Below, piece by piece: positions 34,229 through 43,549 of a DNA stretch of 64,000 bases. A program made the translations under genes and the position numbers. The notes below the pieces were generated by a model. It saw only the letters and a program-made list of their open reading frames with translations, did not search any database and was not told where the DNA came from. Origin of the DNA: Candidatus Poribacteria bacterium. Its GTDB lineage: Bacteria; Poribacteria; WGA-4E; UBA9662. The stretch covers positions 29,417 to 93,416 of the forward strand of contig PAQF01000026.1 of the NCBI GenBank assembly GCA_002709695.1, in the 5' to 3' direction. The number at the start of each line of letters is the position of its first letter. Position 1 is the stretch's first letter.

Positions 34229-34843
34229 TCACGTCAGTTTAAAGCTGGTTCGATGAATCGGACACGGAGCAAAGTCTAAAATTGCTCGACGGTGTTGCGG
34301 CGTACCATACCCCTTATGCTTCTTAAATCCAAAATCAGGATAGTCCTGATCAAACGCAACCATTATTCGATCACGAGTTACTTTCGCCATCACTGAAGCC
34401 GCAGCAATTGACCGAACAAGCGAATCACCTCTGACCACAGCTTGAGCAGGCATCTGAACCAAGGGCAATTGATTCCCATCAACAAGAAGATAATCAGGAG
34501 AAGGACTAATACTTTTAACAGCCTTTTGCATGGCGAGCATCGAAGCCTGCAAAATATTAATTTGATCTATAATTTGGTGGTCAACAACACCCAAACCAAC
34601 ACCCACTGCATTTCTTTCAATCTGTAAAAAGAACGTCTCTCGTTGCGCCGACGTCAACTGCTTTGAATCAGTCAAACCATCGAGATGAAATCCACACGGC
34701 AAAATAACAGCAGCTGCGACAACTGGCCCAGCTAAGGCACCTCGTCCCGCCTCATCAACACCTGCTATCCTAAGATAACCACATTTGGCTAAAACACTTT
34801 CAAGTCGCTGAATATCAAATCCCTCAACAAAATGTTTTTTCAC
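34229..34843 (-). CDS. rnhB: Ribonuclease HII
   Basis: This enzyme removes single ribonucleotides and RNA from RNA-DNA hybrids. It has the family active-site motif GVDEAGRGALAGPVVAAAVI near residue 30, DSKQL at about 60, the segment YLLVDGNQLPL and the SIAAASVMAKVTRDRIM helix. At 204 residues its length is normal. It is the last gene of the ffh-rpsP-trmD-rplS-rnhB operon and starts eight bases after rplS. Confidence 0.95.
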   Translation of the reverse strand: MKKHFVEGFDIQRLESVLAKCGYLRIAGVDEAGRGALAGPVVAAAVILPCGFHLDGLTDSKQLTSAQRETFFLQIERNAVGVGLGVVDHQIIDQINILQASMLAMQKAVKSISPSPDYLLVDGNQLPLVQMPAQAVVRGDSLVRSIAAASVMAKVTRDRIMVAFDQDYPDFGFKKHKGYGTPQHRRAILDFAPCPIHRTSFKLT

Positions 34844-34851
34844 CCTCTATA

Positions 34852-35193
34852 TCAATTTCTCTCAGCAACACGCGCAGCTTTACCCGTTCGATTACGCAAG
34901 TAGTAAAGCTTAGCCCGACGAACACCACCGCGCCGGATAACTTGGATACTGTCAATGTTTGGCGAGTGTAGTGGAAAAGTCCGTTCACTGCCAGTACCAT
35001 AAGCTAAACGCCGAACAGTAAAAGTCGACCTTAATCCTCTATCCCGGGACCGAATAACCACACCTTCATAGGCTTGAATACGCTCTTTTTCACCCTCACG
35101 AATTCTATTGTTTACTCGCACGAGATCTCCAACACAAAAATCCGTCTTATCAGTCCTCATATATTCGTTTTCAACAGATTCTAATAGATTCAT
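34852..35193 (-). CDS. rplS: Ribosomal protein L19
   Basis: L19 is a large-subunit protein at the 30S-50S interface. The 113 residues have the classic pattern [40 protein letters not shown] and [20 protein letters not shown]. Length is normal. It lies between trmD and rnhB, as in many bacteria. Confidence 0.97.
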   Translation of the reverse strand: MNLLESVENEYMRTDKTDFCVGDLVRVNNRIREGEKERIQAYEGVVIRSRDRGLRSTFTVRRLAYGTGSERTFPLHSPNIDSIQVIRRGGVRRAKLYYLRNRTGKAARVAERN

Positions 35194-35205
35194 CTTATAT
35201 CTTCC

Positions 35206-35904
35206 TTAGTCTAAAACTTCGTTATTCTTAAACTTGCGTAAGAGGTCGGGACGTTGCTCTGCTGTTTTCTCCATAGACCGATTTCTCCTCCAATCCATAA
35301 TCTTTTGATGATGCCCACTCAACAAAACATCCGGCACTCTCATACCCTCAAACTCAGCAGGACGCGTATAATGAGGATGATCAAGCAATTCTCGGCTAAA
35401 GGAATCATTTTGAGCCGACTCGTAATCACCCAAAGCACTCGGCAACACACGCCCAACAGCATCGATTAAAACAAGTGCTGGAACCTCCCCTCCACTCAAG
35501 ACATAATCACCAATAGAGACCTCATCAGTAATCAACTTTTCGCGAACTCGCTCATCAACCCCTTTATAACGACCACAAATCAAAATCAAATGCGTCCCCA
35601 AGGAAAATCTCTCGGCCATCTTCTGGTTAAAAGGTTTCCCTTGTGGAGTTAAAAAAACAACACGGGTTGTCTCTTTTAGCTCAAGTGATCTAACTGCAGC
35701 AAAAATTGGCTCCGGCTTAAGAACCATACCCGATTCTCCACCATAAGGATAATCGTCAATGGTTCGACGATTATCTTCAGCAAAATCGCGCAGATTATGG
35801 AGACAAACTTCTAACAATCCCCGATCAATAGCTCGTTTCAAAATCCCAACATGAAGCGCCATTTCAAGGATTTCAGGAAAAATGGCGATAACATCGATTT
35901 TCAT
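35206..35904 (-). CDS. trmD: tRNA (guanine-N1)-methyltransferase TrmD
   Basis: TrmD methylates G37 of tRNAs to prevent frameshifting. It has the trefoil-knot motifs LICGRYKGVDERV and SIGDYVLSGGE, and the earlier YPYGGESGMVLKPEPIF, where the usual GGGPGM is GGESGM. The 232 residues are normal. The gene directly follows rpsP; the rimM gene that usually lies between them is missing. Confidence 0.96.
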   Translation of the reverse strand: MKIDVIAIFPEILEMALHVGILKRAIDRGLLEVCLHNLRDFAEDNRRTIDDYPYGGESGMVLKPEPIFAAVRSLELKETTRVVFLTPQGKPFNQKMAERFSLGTHLILICGRYKGVDERVREKLITDEVSIGDYVLSGGEVPALVLIDAVGRVLPSALGDYESAQNDSFSRELLDHPHYTRPAEFEGMRVPDVLLSGHHQKIMDWRRNRSMEKTAEQRPDLLRKFKNNEVLD

Positions 35905-35995
35905 CTTTAACTTCTATACTACTCGTAAACCAGGATTCTAGTTTCATGCAAAACAGTTTTTTATTTGATCTACGATAAAACACCTAGATGGGAGA

Positions 35996-36412
35996 CTACT
36001 CTTCTTCGCTATCTTGCGAATCTGAAGACTCATCTGCGTCAACGGACTCAGACAATTCTCCATTACCATCTGAGCCAGATGGATCTATCACTCCTTCTAT
36101 AGCAAAATCCCCTGCTAAAACAAAAGGATCATCAATTGACACATACCCACGCTTTTCATCATGAAACCTCTTCCATATACCAACTTTCGACAGTAAATTC
36201 CTTGCCGTATCTGTAGGTTGAGCCCCATTACGAAGCCACTTGAGGATTTTATCAGGATGAACAATAATTTCAGCAGGGTCAGTCAAGGGATTATAGTGCC
36301 CAAGCCTTTCAATAAAAGCACCATTGCGTGCACTCCGACAGTCTGCAGCAACAATGCGGTAAAACGGACGTTTTTTACGCCCATGTCTTTGCAATCTAAT
36401 TTTAACAGCCAA
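35996..36412 (-). CDS. rpsP: Ribosomal protein S16 with long acidic tail
   Basis: S16 helps assemble the small subunit. Residues 1-82 are standard ([20 protein letters not shown], then [12 protein letters not shown]). After residue about 85 there is a tail ending in a run of Asp, Glu and Ser (residues about 110-138), which makes it longer than the usual 80-90 residues. Acidic or basic S16 tails occur in several phyla. The gene starts at ATG 36412 with a plain AGGAG site. Confidence 0.95.
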   Translation of the reverse strand: MAVKIRLQRHGRKKRPFYRIVAADCRSARNGAFIERLGHYNPLTDPAEIIVHPDKILKWLRNGAQPTDTARNLLSKVGIWKRFHDEKRGYVSIDDPFVLAGDFAIEGVIDPSGSDGNGELSESVDADESSDSQDSEEE

Positions 36413-36457
36413 TAGTCACTCCTATAAAATTCTATTCAATTAATTTGTATTCACAAT

Positions 36458-37834
36458 TTACCTACGGCGCTTTCTCTTTTTTCGCACAGGCCTATTTTTG
36501 CTCCCCTTGCCAACACTAAAACCAAATTGAGGACCATGGGCAACTTGCTGGTTAAACATTTGATTCATCATTTTTAGCTGGCTAACCAATTGGTTGACCT
36601 GACTAACTTTGGTTCCACTTCCTTTTGCGATTCGCTGTCGACGGGAACGATCTAGAATCGCGTAATTACGACGTTCACCTGGCGTCATAGACTGAATAAT
36701 TGACTTAGCATATTTTATCTGACTTTCGTCAACTTGAGCTCCCTTCGGCAAAGCCTTTGACATGCCAGGAACCATACCAATCAACTGGTCCAAAGAACCC
36801 ATTTTCTTTATTTGCTCAAATTGGGTCAACATATCATTAAAGTCTAAGCCACTTTTGCTCACCAGTTTCTCTTCAAGTTCCTTAGCTTGTTCCTCGCTGA
36901 AAACCGATTCAGCACGATCCAAAAGCGTTTTAAAATCGCCTTGCCCAAGGATCCGAGACGCCATCCTATCCGGATAGAACTCTTCTAATGTATGGCCATC
37001 AATCTTCTCACCAGTACTGACAAATTTAATCGGTGTACCAGCCGCTGCACGTACGGAAAGAGCTGCACCACCTCGGGCATCTCCATCCAGCTTAGTCAAG
37101 ATAACACCTGTTATGTCAAGATCTTTGCTGAAGTGTTCCGCGACATTAACTGCATCTTGCCCTGTCATGGAATCGACAACTAATAGTGTCTCCGTAGGAT
37201 TAACACTAGACTGGATATTTTCTAATTCCCCCATCAAATCTTCATCAATATGCAAACGACCTGCGGTATCAAGGATAACAAACGTATTGCCATGACTCAA
37301 AGCGTGCTCAACCGCGGCCTGAGCAATCGAAACGGGTGACATCTCTGTTCCCATTGAAAATACAGGTATCCCAATTTGCCCTCCCAATACTTTCAGTTGT
37401 TCAATCGCTGCGGGACGGTAGATATCAGCTGCTACCAATAGAGGTTTTCGCCCCTCCGCCTTAAACTTCAATGCCAGCTTGGCTGATGCAGTAGTTTTAC
37501 CCGAACCTTGAAGGCCGACCATCATCAATACCGTAGTCCCACTTGGTGAAACCTGAATTTTTTCAGATTCCCCTCCCATCAAACCTGTCAGTTCATCACC
37601 AATGATTTTCGCAATTTGCAATTCGGGAGTAAGACTACCAAGAACTTCTTGGCCAAGCGACCTAGCTTTAACATCATCCACAAATTGGCGAACAATCTTG
37701 TAACTGACATCCGCTTCCAACAAAGCGAAACGAACCTCACGCAGAGCATCAGAAATATTCTTTTCAGTTAATTTGCCCTGACCACTCAGCGTCTTGAATG
37801 TGCTTTGTAACTTTTCAGTTAGACTCTCAAACAT
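36458..37834 (-). CDS. ffh: Signal recognition particle protein Ffh
   Basis: Ffh binds signal sequences of nascent membrane proteins and works with 4.5S RNA and FtsY. The NG domain shows G1 GLQGSGKTTASAKLA, DTAGRLHID, and G4 TKLDGDARGG. The methionine-rich M domain lies at about 325-430 (GMVPGMSK, MTPGERRNYAILDRSRRQRI, MMNQMF). The end is a basic Arg/Lys tail. The 458 residues are normal. It is first in the operon, and its promoter is given separately. Confidence 0.97.
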   Translation of the reverse strand: MFESLTEKLQSTFKTLSGQGKLTEKNISDALREVRFALLEADVSYKIVRQFVDDVKARSLGQEVLGSLTPELQIAKIIGDELTGLMGGESEKIQVSPSGTTVLMMVGLQGSGKTTASAKLALKFKAEGRKPLLVAADIYRPAAIEQLKVLGGQIGIPVFSMGTEMSPVSIAQAAVEHALSHGNTFVILDTAGRLHIDEDLMGELENIQSSVNPTETLLVVDSMTGQDAVNVAEHFSKDLDITGVILTKLDGDARGGAALSVRAAAGTPIKFVSTGEKIDGHTLEEFYPDRMASRILGQGDFKTLLDRAESVFSEEQAKELEEKLVSKSGLDFNDMLTQFEQIKKMGSLDQLIGMVPGMSKALPKGAQVDESQIKYAKSIIQSMTPGERRNYAILDRSRRQRIAKGSGTKVSQVNQLVSQLKMMNQMFNQQVAHGPQFGFSVGKGSKNRPVRKKRKRRR

Positions 37835-37888
37835 TAGTCTTAATCAATGATTTCAAACTTCAGAATACTTTTTAAAAAATCCTCGCTT

Positions 37889-37918
37889 AAGATACACCAC
37901 CATTGAAATAGTTGTCAA
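37889..37918 (-). promoter_or_regulatory. Sigma-70-type promoter for ffh operon
   Basis: On the minus strand, a perfect TTGACA (37918-37913) is followed after 18 bases by TATCTT (37894-37889), four of six matches. The predicted start is about 48 bases before the ffh ATG. It would drive ffh, rpsP, trmD, rplS and rnhB. Confidence 0.55.
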
Positions 37919-37934
37919 TGTAAAAATGCAAATC

Positions 37935-37963
37935 TTGACATATCTCAACCCAATTGTTAGCAT
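37935..37963 (+). promoter_or_regulatory. Candidate sigma-70 promoter for cutA
   Basis: A perfect TTGACA (37935-37940) and TAGCAT (37958-37963) are separated by 17 bases. It faces away from the ffh promoter, with the two -35 boxes 16 bases apart. The leader would be about 80 bases. Confidence 0.45.
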
Positions 37964-38050
37964 ACAAGTTCTTTAAAATCACCCTAGCAAGAATTTCGTA
38001 TTGCAAAATACGATGGCAACTGACACTATACAATCATTATTAAAAACCTA

Positions 38051-38374
38051 ATGAGCGAATACGTAATTGTCTTTATAACAACTGGAAGTACAGAAGAAGC
38101 AAAACAAATAGCTGAAGTACTGATAAATCAGCGACTTGCAGCATGCGTAAACATTGTTCCCGAAATCCTTTCAATTTACCATTGGCAAGGAAAGGTTGAA
38201 AACGAGGTTGAAGCAAAAATGATAATCAAAACTAAATCAAGCCTAATAAACCAACTAACCCAAAAGGTTAAAAACATGCACAGCTACGATGTCTGCGAAG
38301 TTATTGTTGTACCAATCATCTCCGGAAACTCGGATTATCTTAAGTGGATAGACGAAAGTGTGCAAAACATATAA
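38051..38374 (+). CDS. cutA: Divalent cation tolerance protein CutA
   Basis: CutA is a small trimeric protein with a ferredoxin-like fold, tied to metal tolerance but of unclear exact function. The family marks are present: FITTGSTEEAKQIAEVLINQ, LAACVNIVPEILSIYHWQGK and EVIVVPIISGNSDYLKWID. The 107 residues are normal. ATG 38051 lacks a clear ribosome site. It is followed by an oxidoreductase gene in the same direction. Confidence 0.94.
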   Translation: MSEYVIVFITTGSTEEAKQIAEVLINQRLAACVNIVPEILSIYHWQGKVENEVEAKMIIKTKSSLINQLTQKVKNMHSYDVCEVIVVPIISGNSDYLKWIDESVQNI

Positions 38375-38429
38375 AGCCTCTAAAATTTGAGAGTTAAGAC
38401 AAATTTTGGGCAACCCAGGAGAAATAAAA

Positions 38430-39395
38430 ATGGATAACTCGAAAATTCGAATTGCAATGATTGGCGCAGGTGGGATGGCTAACAGCGTTCACTATCCATC
38501 ACTAGCTTCATTTAACGATGTAAAGATTGTAGCCATTTGCGATCTCAATCAAGAACGACTAAACACAACCGGTAACACATATAACATTGAGAAACGTTAC
38601 GAAAACTATGTAAAAATGATTGAAGATACTGCACCAGACGGCGTTTATGTCATTGGACAACCACACTATATGTACGACATTTGGACATGGTGTCTTAATC
38701 AAGGCCTAAATTTATACACAGAAAAACCAATGGGACTCTCTATTCATCAAGCCAGATCCCTTGCAGAACTAGCAGAGAAGAACAACTGTATCACTCAAGT
38801 AAGCTTCCAGCGTCGATCCTGCCCAATGGTAGTAATGCTTCGCGAGAAATGCATTGAACGTGGTCCCATTACACATGCTATCTGCACCTTCTACAAAAAA
38901 GATGGCCCAACTTTTGGCATGCGAGACCGAATGATGGACGATGGTGTTCATGCAATTGACACACTCAGATGGATGTGCGGAGGTGAAGTAACAAGAATTG
39001 ATAGCATTGCCAAATCAGTTCTCTATCATGATATCAATTTGATCTTGGCACTTCTACACTTCGATAATGGAACTGTTGGAATTCTCCAAAATAGCTGGAC
39101 GAGTGGTCGCCGTGTTTTCAGAGTAGAAATGCACGCTCCTAACATCTGCGCCGAAGCTGAACACGAAGGAAAAGGGTATCTCTACATAGATGGAGATTAC
39201 AACGGTATTGAGTATGACACACGCGAAGTAGCAGGAAGCGATCAAAACTTTATCTTTGGCGGGTTTCAAGCAAAGAACCGAGACTTTATCGATTGTATAA
39301 AATCAGGGAAACAACCAGAATCAAATTTCTCTGACGCCGTCAAGACAATGGAAATCGCAGATAAGATACTGGCCAAGGCACTACTAGAAGAATAA
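38430..39395 (+). CDS. Gfo/Idh/MocA-family oxidoreductase
   Basis: This is an NAD(P)-dependent sugar or inositol dehydrogenase-type protein; the substrate is unknown. The N-terminal Rossmann fold has IAMIGAGGMANSVHYPSL, and the family motif EKPMGLS lies at about residue 96. The C-terminal alpha/beta domain includes the helix with GVHAIDTLRWMCGG, where the conserved His/Asp pair of the family is found. I chose ATG 38430, which has AGGAG eight bases upstream, over a TTG at 38406. The 321 residues are normal. It converges closely with the NHL protein gene. Confidence 0.88.
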   Translation: MDNSKIRIAMIGAGGMANSVHYPSLASFNDVKIVAICDLNQERLNTTGNTYNIEKRYENYVKMIEDTAPDGVYVIGQPHYMYDIWTWCLNQGLNLYTEKPMGLSIHQARSLAELAEKNNCITQVSFQRRSCPMVVMLREKCIERGPITHAICTFYKKDGPTFGMRDRMMDDGVHAIDTLRWMCGGEVTRIDSIAKSVLYHDINLILALLHFDNGTVGILQNSWTSGRRVFRVEMHAPNICAEAEHEGKGYLYIDGDYNGIEYDTREVAGSDQNFIFGGFQAKNRDFIDCIKSGKQPESNFSDAVKTMEIADKILAKALLEE

Positions 39396-39400
39396 AAAAA

Positions 39401-41416
39401 TTAAAATTTAATCAGCAAACTGCTCATAAAGCTTTTTTTCTTATTTCGGCTGGCAAACACTTGGTACTTATCACCAGTGACATCGAAATACTCTCGCACA
39501 TAGTTCCTACTACTATAAGCCGGATTATCTTCCGCATACATCACACCAAAATTAATGTTGGTGTTGTTTTTACGCAAAATATCCCAGTTCAACCCGACAC
39601 CATAAGAATGCTTATTCCCATCATCCGTCTCTTTTTGTTTGTTCAATTCGGGATACGCACCTTCCTTCAACAAATCGGTTGTACCATCCATTCTCACTGC
39701 ATAAAGGTTAAGTTCCTTGTAACTATAAGGATTAGGATTGGTAACAAGCGTTATGGAAGCGCGTGCGGTACTATCAAATGAAAGCGTACTAAGTTCATGA
39801 CTATCTTCTTTCTTACTAAGGATGCTGTAACGTTCCTGCATCTTGGAGAAGGCAGAATCCTCAAAGAGAGAAAAATTCAATTTCTCAGAAACATCATAAA
39901 TCATTCCAAGCGAATTGTTTAAGCGGCTTTGACCAACCTCATTTTGTAACTCGGGGATCTTATCCACATCTTCATAGTCCTCCAACATCTCTTGATTAAA
40001 CGAACTAAAATTAGTGTTTAAAAAGCCGTTGGCCTGCGAAGCTTTGACAGTGAAACCATTTATCGAATATTGCTCAATAGTGAAGTCACTACCATCACGA
40101 AGATAAATGTTGCCAAAAGGATCGAAAGCTAAGAAATCCAAATCTCGATCTTGTTCATTTTGTTTATCAATACTATATAAGAATCGGCCCAAATACTTAC
40201 CATTGGCAGCAAAATGTTGAATGCGCGAAGTTACTCGGTGCCAATATGTAGATTTAACCGTTTCAGCCTGAAGATCCGCATCAATACCTTTATCAGCATC
40301 TTTACCAGCCCCATCGTAATACCCTTCATATCTACGCAGATATTCAAGTTCCTCAAGTAGCTGAACCCGCTGAACGAGCTCAGATTGTGTAGTCGGAAAG
40401 CCACTAAATGCGCGGCCAAACGAGGAATCAGGTAACATCTCAGAACCTAGTATCGAGGCATCAGCTAAAGGATCGGCTAATCCAGCAGCCGCAGGGGATG
40501 CTGCCAATATATCACCAATCGTAAATTTCTTATTAAATCGCTTGAACTGACTAGCATCCTTAATCAGTATATTCCCATTGTTCAACACTGCTATAGAACT
40601 TGGTTTGGTAAATTCGCCATCATCACGCCCGTGTACACCGAAATTAAGAAGAAACTCTCCTTCAGAATTAAACTTAACAATGCGGTGGTTACCAGTATCT
40701 GCAACAAAAACGTTACCTTCTGCATCAACATCTATATCCAATGCCCCTTTATCAATTTCACCATTACCTGCCCCATAACTACCAAAAGATATCAGTTTCT
40801 TACCGTCAGCAGAAAATTTATGAACCTTTGTTTTTTCTGAATCCAGAATATAAAGTTCACCATCACTATTAACAGCTATCTTGACCTGACGATCATAGCC
40901 TGATGCTTGTATGGCAAAAGCGGACTTCCCAGTCTCATCAATGATTAATTTAGCTGGCAGCACTGTCTTGGGACGAACACTAACATTCCCAACAAAATAA
41001 GTATGAACATTTGCACCTAGCGCGTCAAACTTATACACACAAGGAGCAAAGATAAAAATCTTCGGATTCTCGGTTTCAGCGATATGATTAGCTGCGGTAT
41101 CAGCAACATATATATTCCCCGCAGAATCAACAGCAATATCACCCGGTTTCCTGAAAGGAGTAGTACCATCTACCATCAAAATCTTATTCAAAAAATCGCC
41201 TGTCGGAGAAATTTTTTGGATAAGGCGATTTTGGCTATCAGAAACATACGTATTCCCTTCAGCATCAAAAGTAACGTTTATATCTTTACCAAAGAAACCA
41301 CCACTAGACCCTTTTCCACTGAACTCACGCTCAAATTTCAGGAAACCAACACCAAACGCTATTGAACCGATAGAATAAAGCGATATAACAAAAAAAAACG
41401 TAATCAACTTCCTCAT
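39401..41416 (-). CDS. Exported NHL-repeat beta-propeller protein
   Basis: This 671-residue protein is probably exported. A signal peptide is visible (residues 1 to about 22, ending IGSIAFG). Residues about 35-310 contain at least five NHL repeats, for example INVTFDAEGNTYVSDSQNR, IAVDSAGNIYVADTAANH and IDVDAEGNVFVADTGNHRIV, with a further repeat around 440-470. The last 110 residues alternate polar and hydrophobic residues and end SSLLIKF, with a terminal Phe, like the last strand of outer-membrane beta barrels. AGGAG lies 11 bases before ATG 41416. The function is unknown; a cell-surface role is inference. Confidence 0.8.
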   Translation of the reverse strand: MRKLITFFFVISLYSIGSIAFGVGFLKFEREFSGKGSSGGFFGKDINVTFDAEGNTYVSDSQNRLIQKISPTGDFLNKILMVDGTTPFRKPGDIAVDSAGNIYVADTAANHIAETENPKIFIFAPCVYKFDALGANVHTYFVGNVSVRPKTVLPAKLIIDETGKSAFAIQASGYDRQVKIAVNSDGELYILDSEKTKVHKFSADGKKLISFGSYGAGNGEIDKGALDIDVDAEGNVFVADTGNHRIVKFNSEGEFLLNFGVHGRDDGEFTKPSSIAVLNNGNILIKDASQFKRFNKKFTIGDILAASPAAAGLADPLADASILGSEMLPDSSFGRAFSGFPTTQSELVQRVQLLEELEYLRRYEGYYDGAGKDADKGIDADLQAETVKSTYWHRVTSRIQHFAANGKYLGRFLYSIDKQNEQDRDLDFLAFDPFGNIYLRDGSDFTIEQYSINGFTVKASQANGFLNTNFSSFNQEMLEDYEDVDKIPELQNEVGQSRLNNSLGMIYDVSEKLNFSLFEDSAFSKMQERYSILSKKEDSHELSTLSFDSTARASITLVTNPNPYSYKELNLYAVRMDGTTDLLKEGAYPELNKQKETDDGNKHSYGVGLNWDILRKNNTNINFGVMYAEDNPAYSSRNYVREYFDVTGDKYQVFASRNKKKSFMSSLLIKF

Positions 41417-41464
41417 CCTAGAGATCTCCTAAAACAGCATCCTACATACTTCACAGCCCAAACG

Positions 41465-41493
41465 ATTCTAGCACAGATTTGTAAAGAAAACAA
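41465..41493 (-). promoter_or_regulatory. Candidate extended -10 promoter for the NHL gene
   Basis: On the minus strand, TTGTTT (41493-41488) and TAGAAT (41470-41465) are separated by 17 bases, with TGC directly before the -10 box. The predicted start is about 42 bases before the ATG at 41416. Confidence 0.45.
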
Positions 41494-41534
41494 GCTTTAG
41501 ATGGCTACTCACTTCCACTACTTAAGCAACCATA

Positions 41535-42071
41535 TTAAGAACGTAAAAGAGCATTTGCCCTTCGTACAAGGTCCGGATCTCTTGACAATTTTTTAGTCGC
41601 TTCAATAAGACTAACATGATGTGAGACCATCTCCTTTTCGATTCTTTTAAGGCGATCCAGCAGGTACGACTGCTTTTTTTCATGAACCGCCTGCTTAATA
41701 ACTGAAGTTAGATAGATATAAAGATCATCTGACTCAGTCCCCTCCAATTCAATAGCAATCTCGAACCCATCTTTCAAGCTCAGTTCCTCTACGAAAACCC
41801 GCTCCTCATTTTGGGCAAGAATTTCAAAGATTCGATCAATATGAAGATCAGGAAGTGCTTCTACAATTTGATCAAGCCCCATATGCTTTTCACAGATTGA
41901 CCGACCAAAGTCAATCATAATGTAATGTTGCCATTCCTCAGTACTCATACTTTCCCAAAACAGAGCCACCCGTTCATCCAATTCACCTAATATAAGTGAT
42001 AAATTCGCATATAATTTTGCGTGTCTCAACTCAATATCTTTACAGATATCAAAAACCTCGCCTAAAATCAT
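41535..42071 (-). CDS. Ferritin-like (rubrerythrin-type) diiron domain protein
   Basis: This is a 178-residue helical protein that looks like a ferritin-like four-helix bundle. Candidate metal ligands are the Glu in DIELRHAKLY, ExxH in EEWQH, an acidic helix with IAIELEGTESDD, and ExxxxHH in EKEMVSHH. This fits the two E...ExxH repeats of rubrerythrins, but the Cys-rich rubredoxin part is absent. I chose ATG 42071 because GGAGG lies eight bases upstream; a TTG at 42098 is weaker. It faces away from the UPF0261 gene. An oxidative-stress or iron role is only a guess. Confidence 0.65.
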   Translation of the reverse strand: MILGEVFDICKDIELRHAKLYANLSLILGELDERVALFWESMSTEEWQHYIMIDFGRSICEKHMGLDQIVEALPDLHIDRIFEILAQNEERVFVEELSLKDGFEIAIELEGTESDDLYIYLTSVIKQAVHEKKQSYLLDRLKRIEKEMVSHHVSLIEATKKLSRDPDLVRRANALLRS

Positions 42072-42091
42072 TAATTGCCCTCCACTGGGTC

Positions 42092-42120
42092 TTGACAACT
42101 TCCAACTCTCATTCTAAAAT
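42092..42120 (+). promoter_or_regulatory. Strong sigma-70 promoter for the UPF0261 gene
   Basis: TTGACA (42092-42097, perfect) and TAAAAT (42115-42120, five of six) are separated by 17 bases. The predicted start is about 31 bases before ATG 42158. Confidence 0.7.
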
Positions 42121-42157
42121 GGAATTAAACTAAAGAAACATGTAAGGTTAAAGTCAC

Positions 42158-43372
42158 ATGGGGAAAACTGTATGTCTTATTGGTACTTTTGATACCAAAG
42201 GGTTAGAATTTCAGTTCTTAAAAAATCAGATTGAATCTGAGGGAATTTCAACACTTACAATCAACGCCGGTATTTTAAGTGCCCCCTTGCTCAAGCCAGA
42301 TATACCGGCTGAAGACCTCGCTAGAGCATCAGGAACTTCGTTAGACGAGTTGCGCCAAGAGGCTGACCGAGGCAACAGCATAGCAACCATGGCAGAAGGC
42401 GCAGCAAAAATTGTCACGCAACTCTGGGATGAGCAGAAAATAAACAGCATAATATCGCTCGGAGGATCAGCGGGAACCACTATTGCGACAACCGCGATGC
42501 GCACCTTACCAGTTGGCACACCTAAAGTGATGGTTTCCACGTTGGCTTCTGGAGATACTAGCCCTTACGTCGGAACCAAAGATATTACCATGGTCTACTC
42601 CGTTGTTGATATCGCCGGAATCAACAGTATCTCGCGCCAAATCCTGACAAACGCTGCTAACGCCATTGCCGGGATGACCACTAAGGAACAACAATTAACA
42701 AATAAAGGTGACAAACCGCTGATTGCAGCAACAATGTTTGGTGTAACCACACCTTGCGTAACCAAAGCACGCGAAACCCTTGAAAAAAATGGCTACGAGG
42801 TACTAGTTTTCCATGCAACAGGAACTGGGGGGCGTGCAATGGAAGACTTAATTCGTAGCGGTTTTATTGCTGGAGTCCTTGACGCAACAACGACAGAACT
42901 AGCTGACGAACTAGTCGGTGGAATTCTAAGCGCCGGTCCTCACAGACTGGAGGCCGCTGGCGAAGTTGGTATTCCACAAGTTATCGCTCCAGGAGCATTA
43001 GATATGGTAAACTTCGCAGGCCAAAACACCATCCCCGAAAAATTCCAAGATCGAACATTCTACCAACACAACCCTACTGTAACATTAATGAGAACAACGG
43101 TCGAAGAAAACGCAAAACTTGGTGAAATCATGGCAAAAAAACTTAACCGAGCGAAGTCTCCTACTACAATTTTAATACCAAGTAAGGGAGTCTCGGCAAT
43201 CGATAAAGACGGCCAACCATTCCATGACCCAGAAGCAATTCAGGCATGGACCAAAAACCTACAGTCCAACCTTGATCAGAAAGTAAATCTTATTGAAACA
43301 CAAAGCCACATTAACGACGATGAATTCGCGGAGAAACTAGCTCTAACTTTACTTGAAAAACTAAAGCATTAA
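42158..43372 (+). CDS. UPF0261 / Tm-1-like ATP-binding protein
   Basis: This is a 404-residue protein of the UPF0261 family, whose N-terminal domain resembles the ATP-binding domain of the plant resistance protein Tm-1. Visible marks are VCLIGTFDTKGLEFQFLKNQ, GGSAGTTIATTAMRTLPVG, SGDTSPYVGTKDITMVYSVV and HATGTGGRAMEDLIRSG. The C-terminal half has the alpha/beta barrel pattern PQVIAPGALDMVNFAG and ILIPSKGVSAIDKDGQPFHD. The biochemical role is unknown; in other bacteria such genes sit with catabolic clusters. It has its own strong promoter. Confidence 0.9.
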   Translation: MGKTVCLIGTFDTKGLEFQFLKNQIESEGISTLTINAGILSAPLLKPDIPAEDLARASGTSLDELRQEADRGNSIATMAEGAAKIVTQLWDEQKINSIISLGGSAGTTIATTAMRTLPVGTPKVMVSTLASGDTSPYVGTKDITMVYSVVDIAGINSISRQILTNAANAIAGMTTKEQQLTNKGDKPLIAATMFGVTTPCVTKARETLEKNGYEVLVFHATGTGGRAMEDLIRSGFIAGVLDATTTELADELVGGILSAGPHRLEAAGEVGIPQVIAPGALDMVNFAGQNTIPEKFQDRTFYQHNPTVTLMRTTVEENAKLGEIMAKKLNRAKSPTTILIPSKGVSAIDKDGQPFHDPEAIQAWTKNLQSNLDQKVNLIETQSHINDDEFAEKLALTLLEKLKH

Positions 43373-43486
43373 ATTAAAAGCGATATCAACATCGGCCTGT
43401 ACCAATCTTAAGTCCTTACTGACCAGCGACAGATCCATTCGGATTGTAACATAATATCATCTCTAAAACCAATCTAACTGTTGGCA

Positions 43487-43515
43487 TTGACAGACACTAT
43501 TCCATCTGTTATGCT
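43487..43515 (+). promoter_or_regulatory. Extended -10 sigma-70 promoter for secreted protein and M20 peptidase
   Basis: TTGACA (43487-43492, perfect) and TATGCT (43510-43515) are separated by 17 bases, with TGT directly before the -10 box. The predicted start is about 28 bases before ATG 43550. Its position rules out a start of the small gene at 43481. Confidence 0.65.
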
Positions 43516-43549
43516 CAATTTCCTATCATTATTATTAAGGAGCACTACT

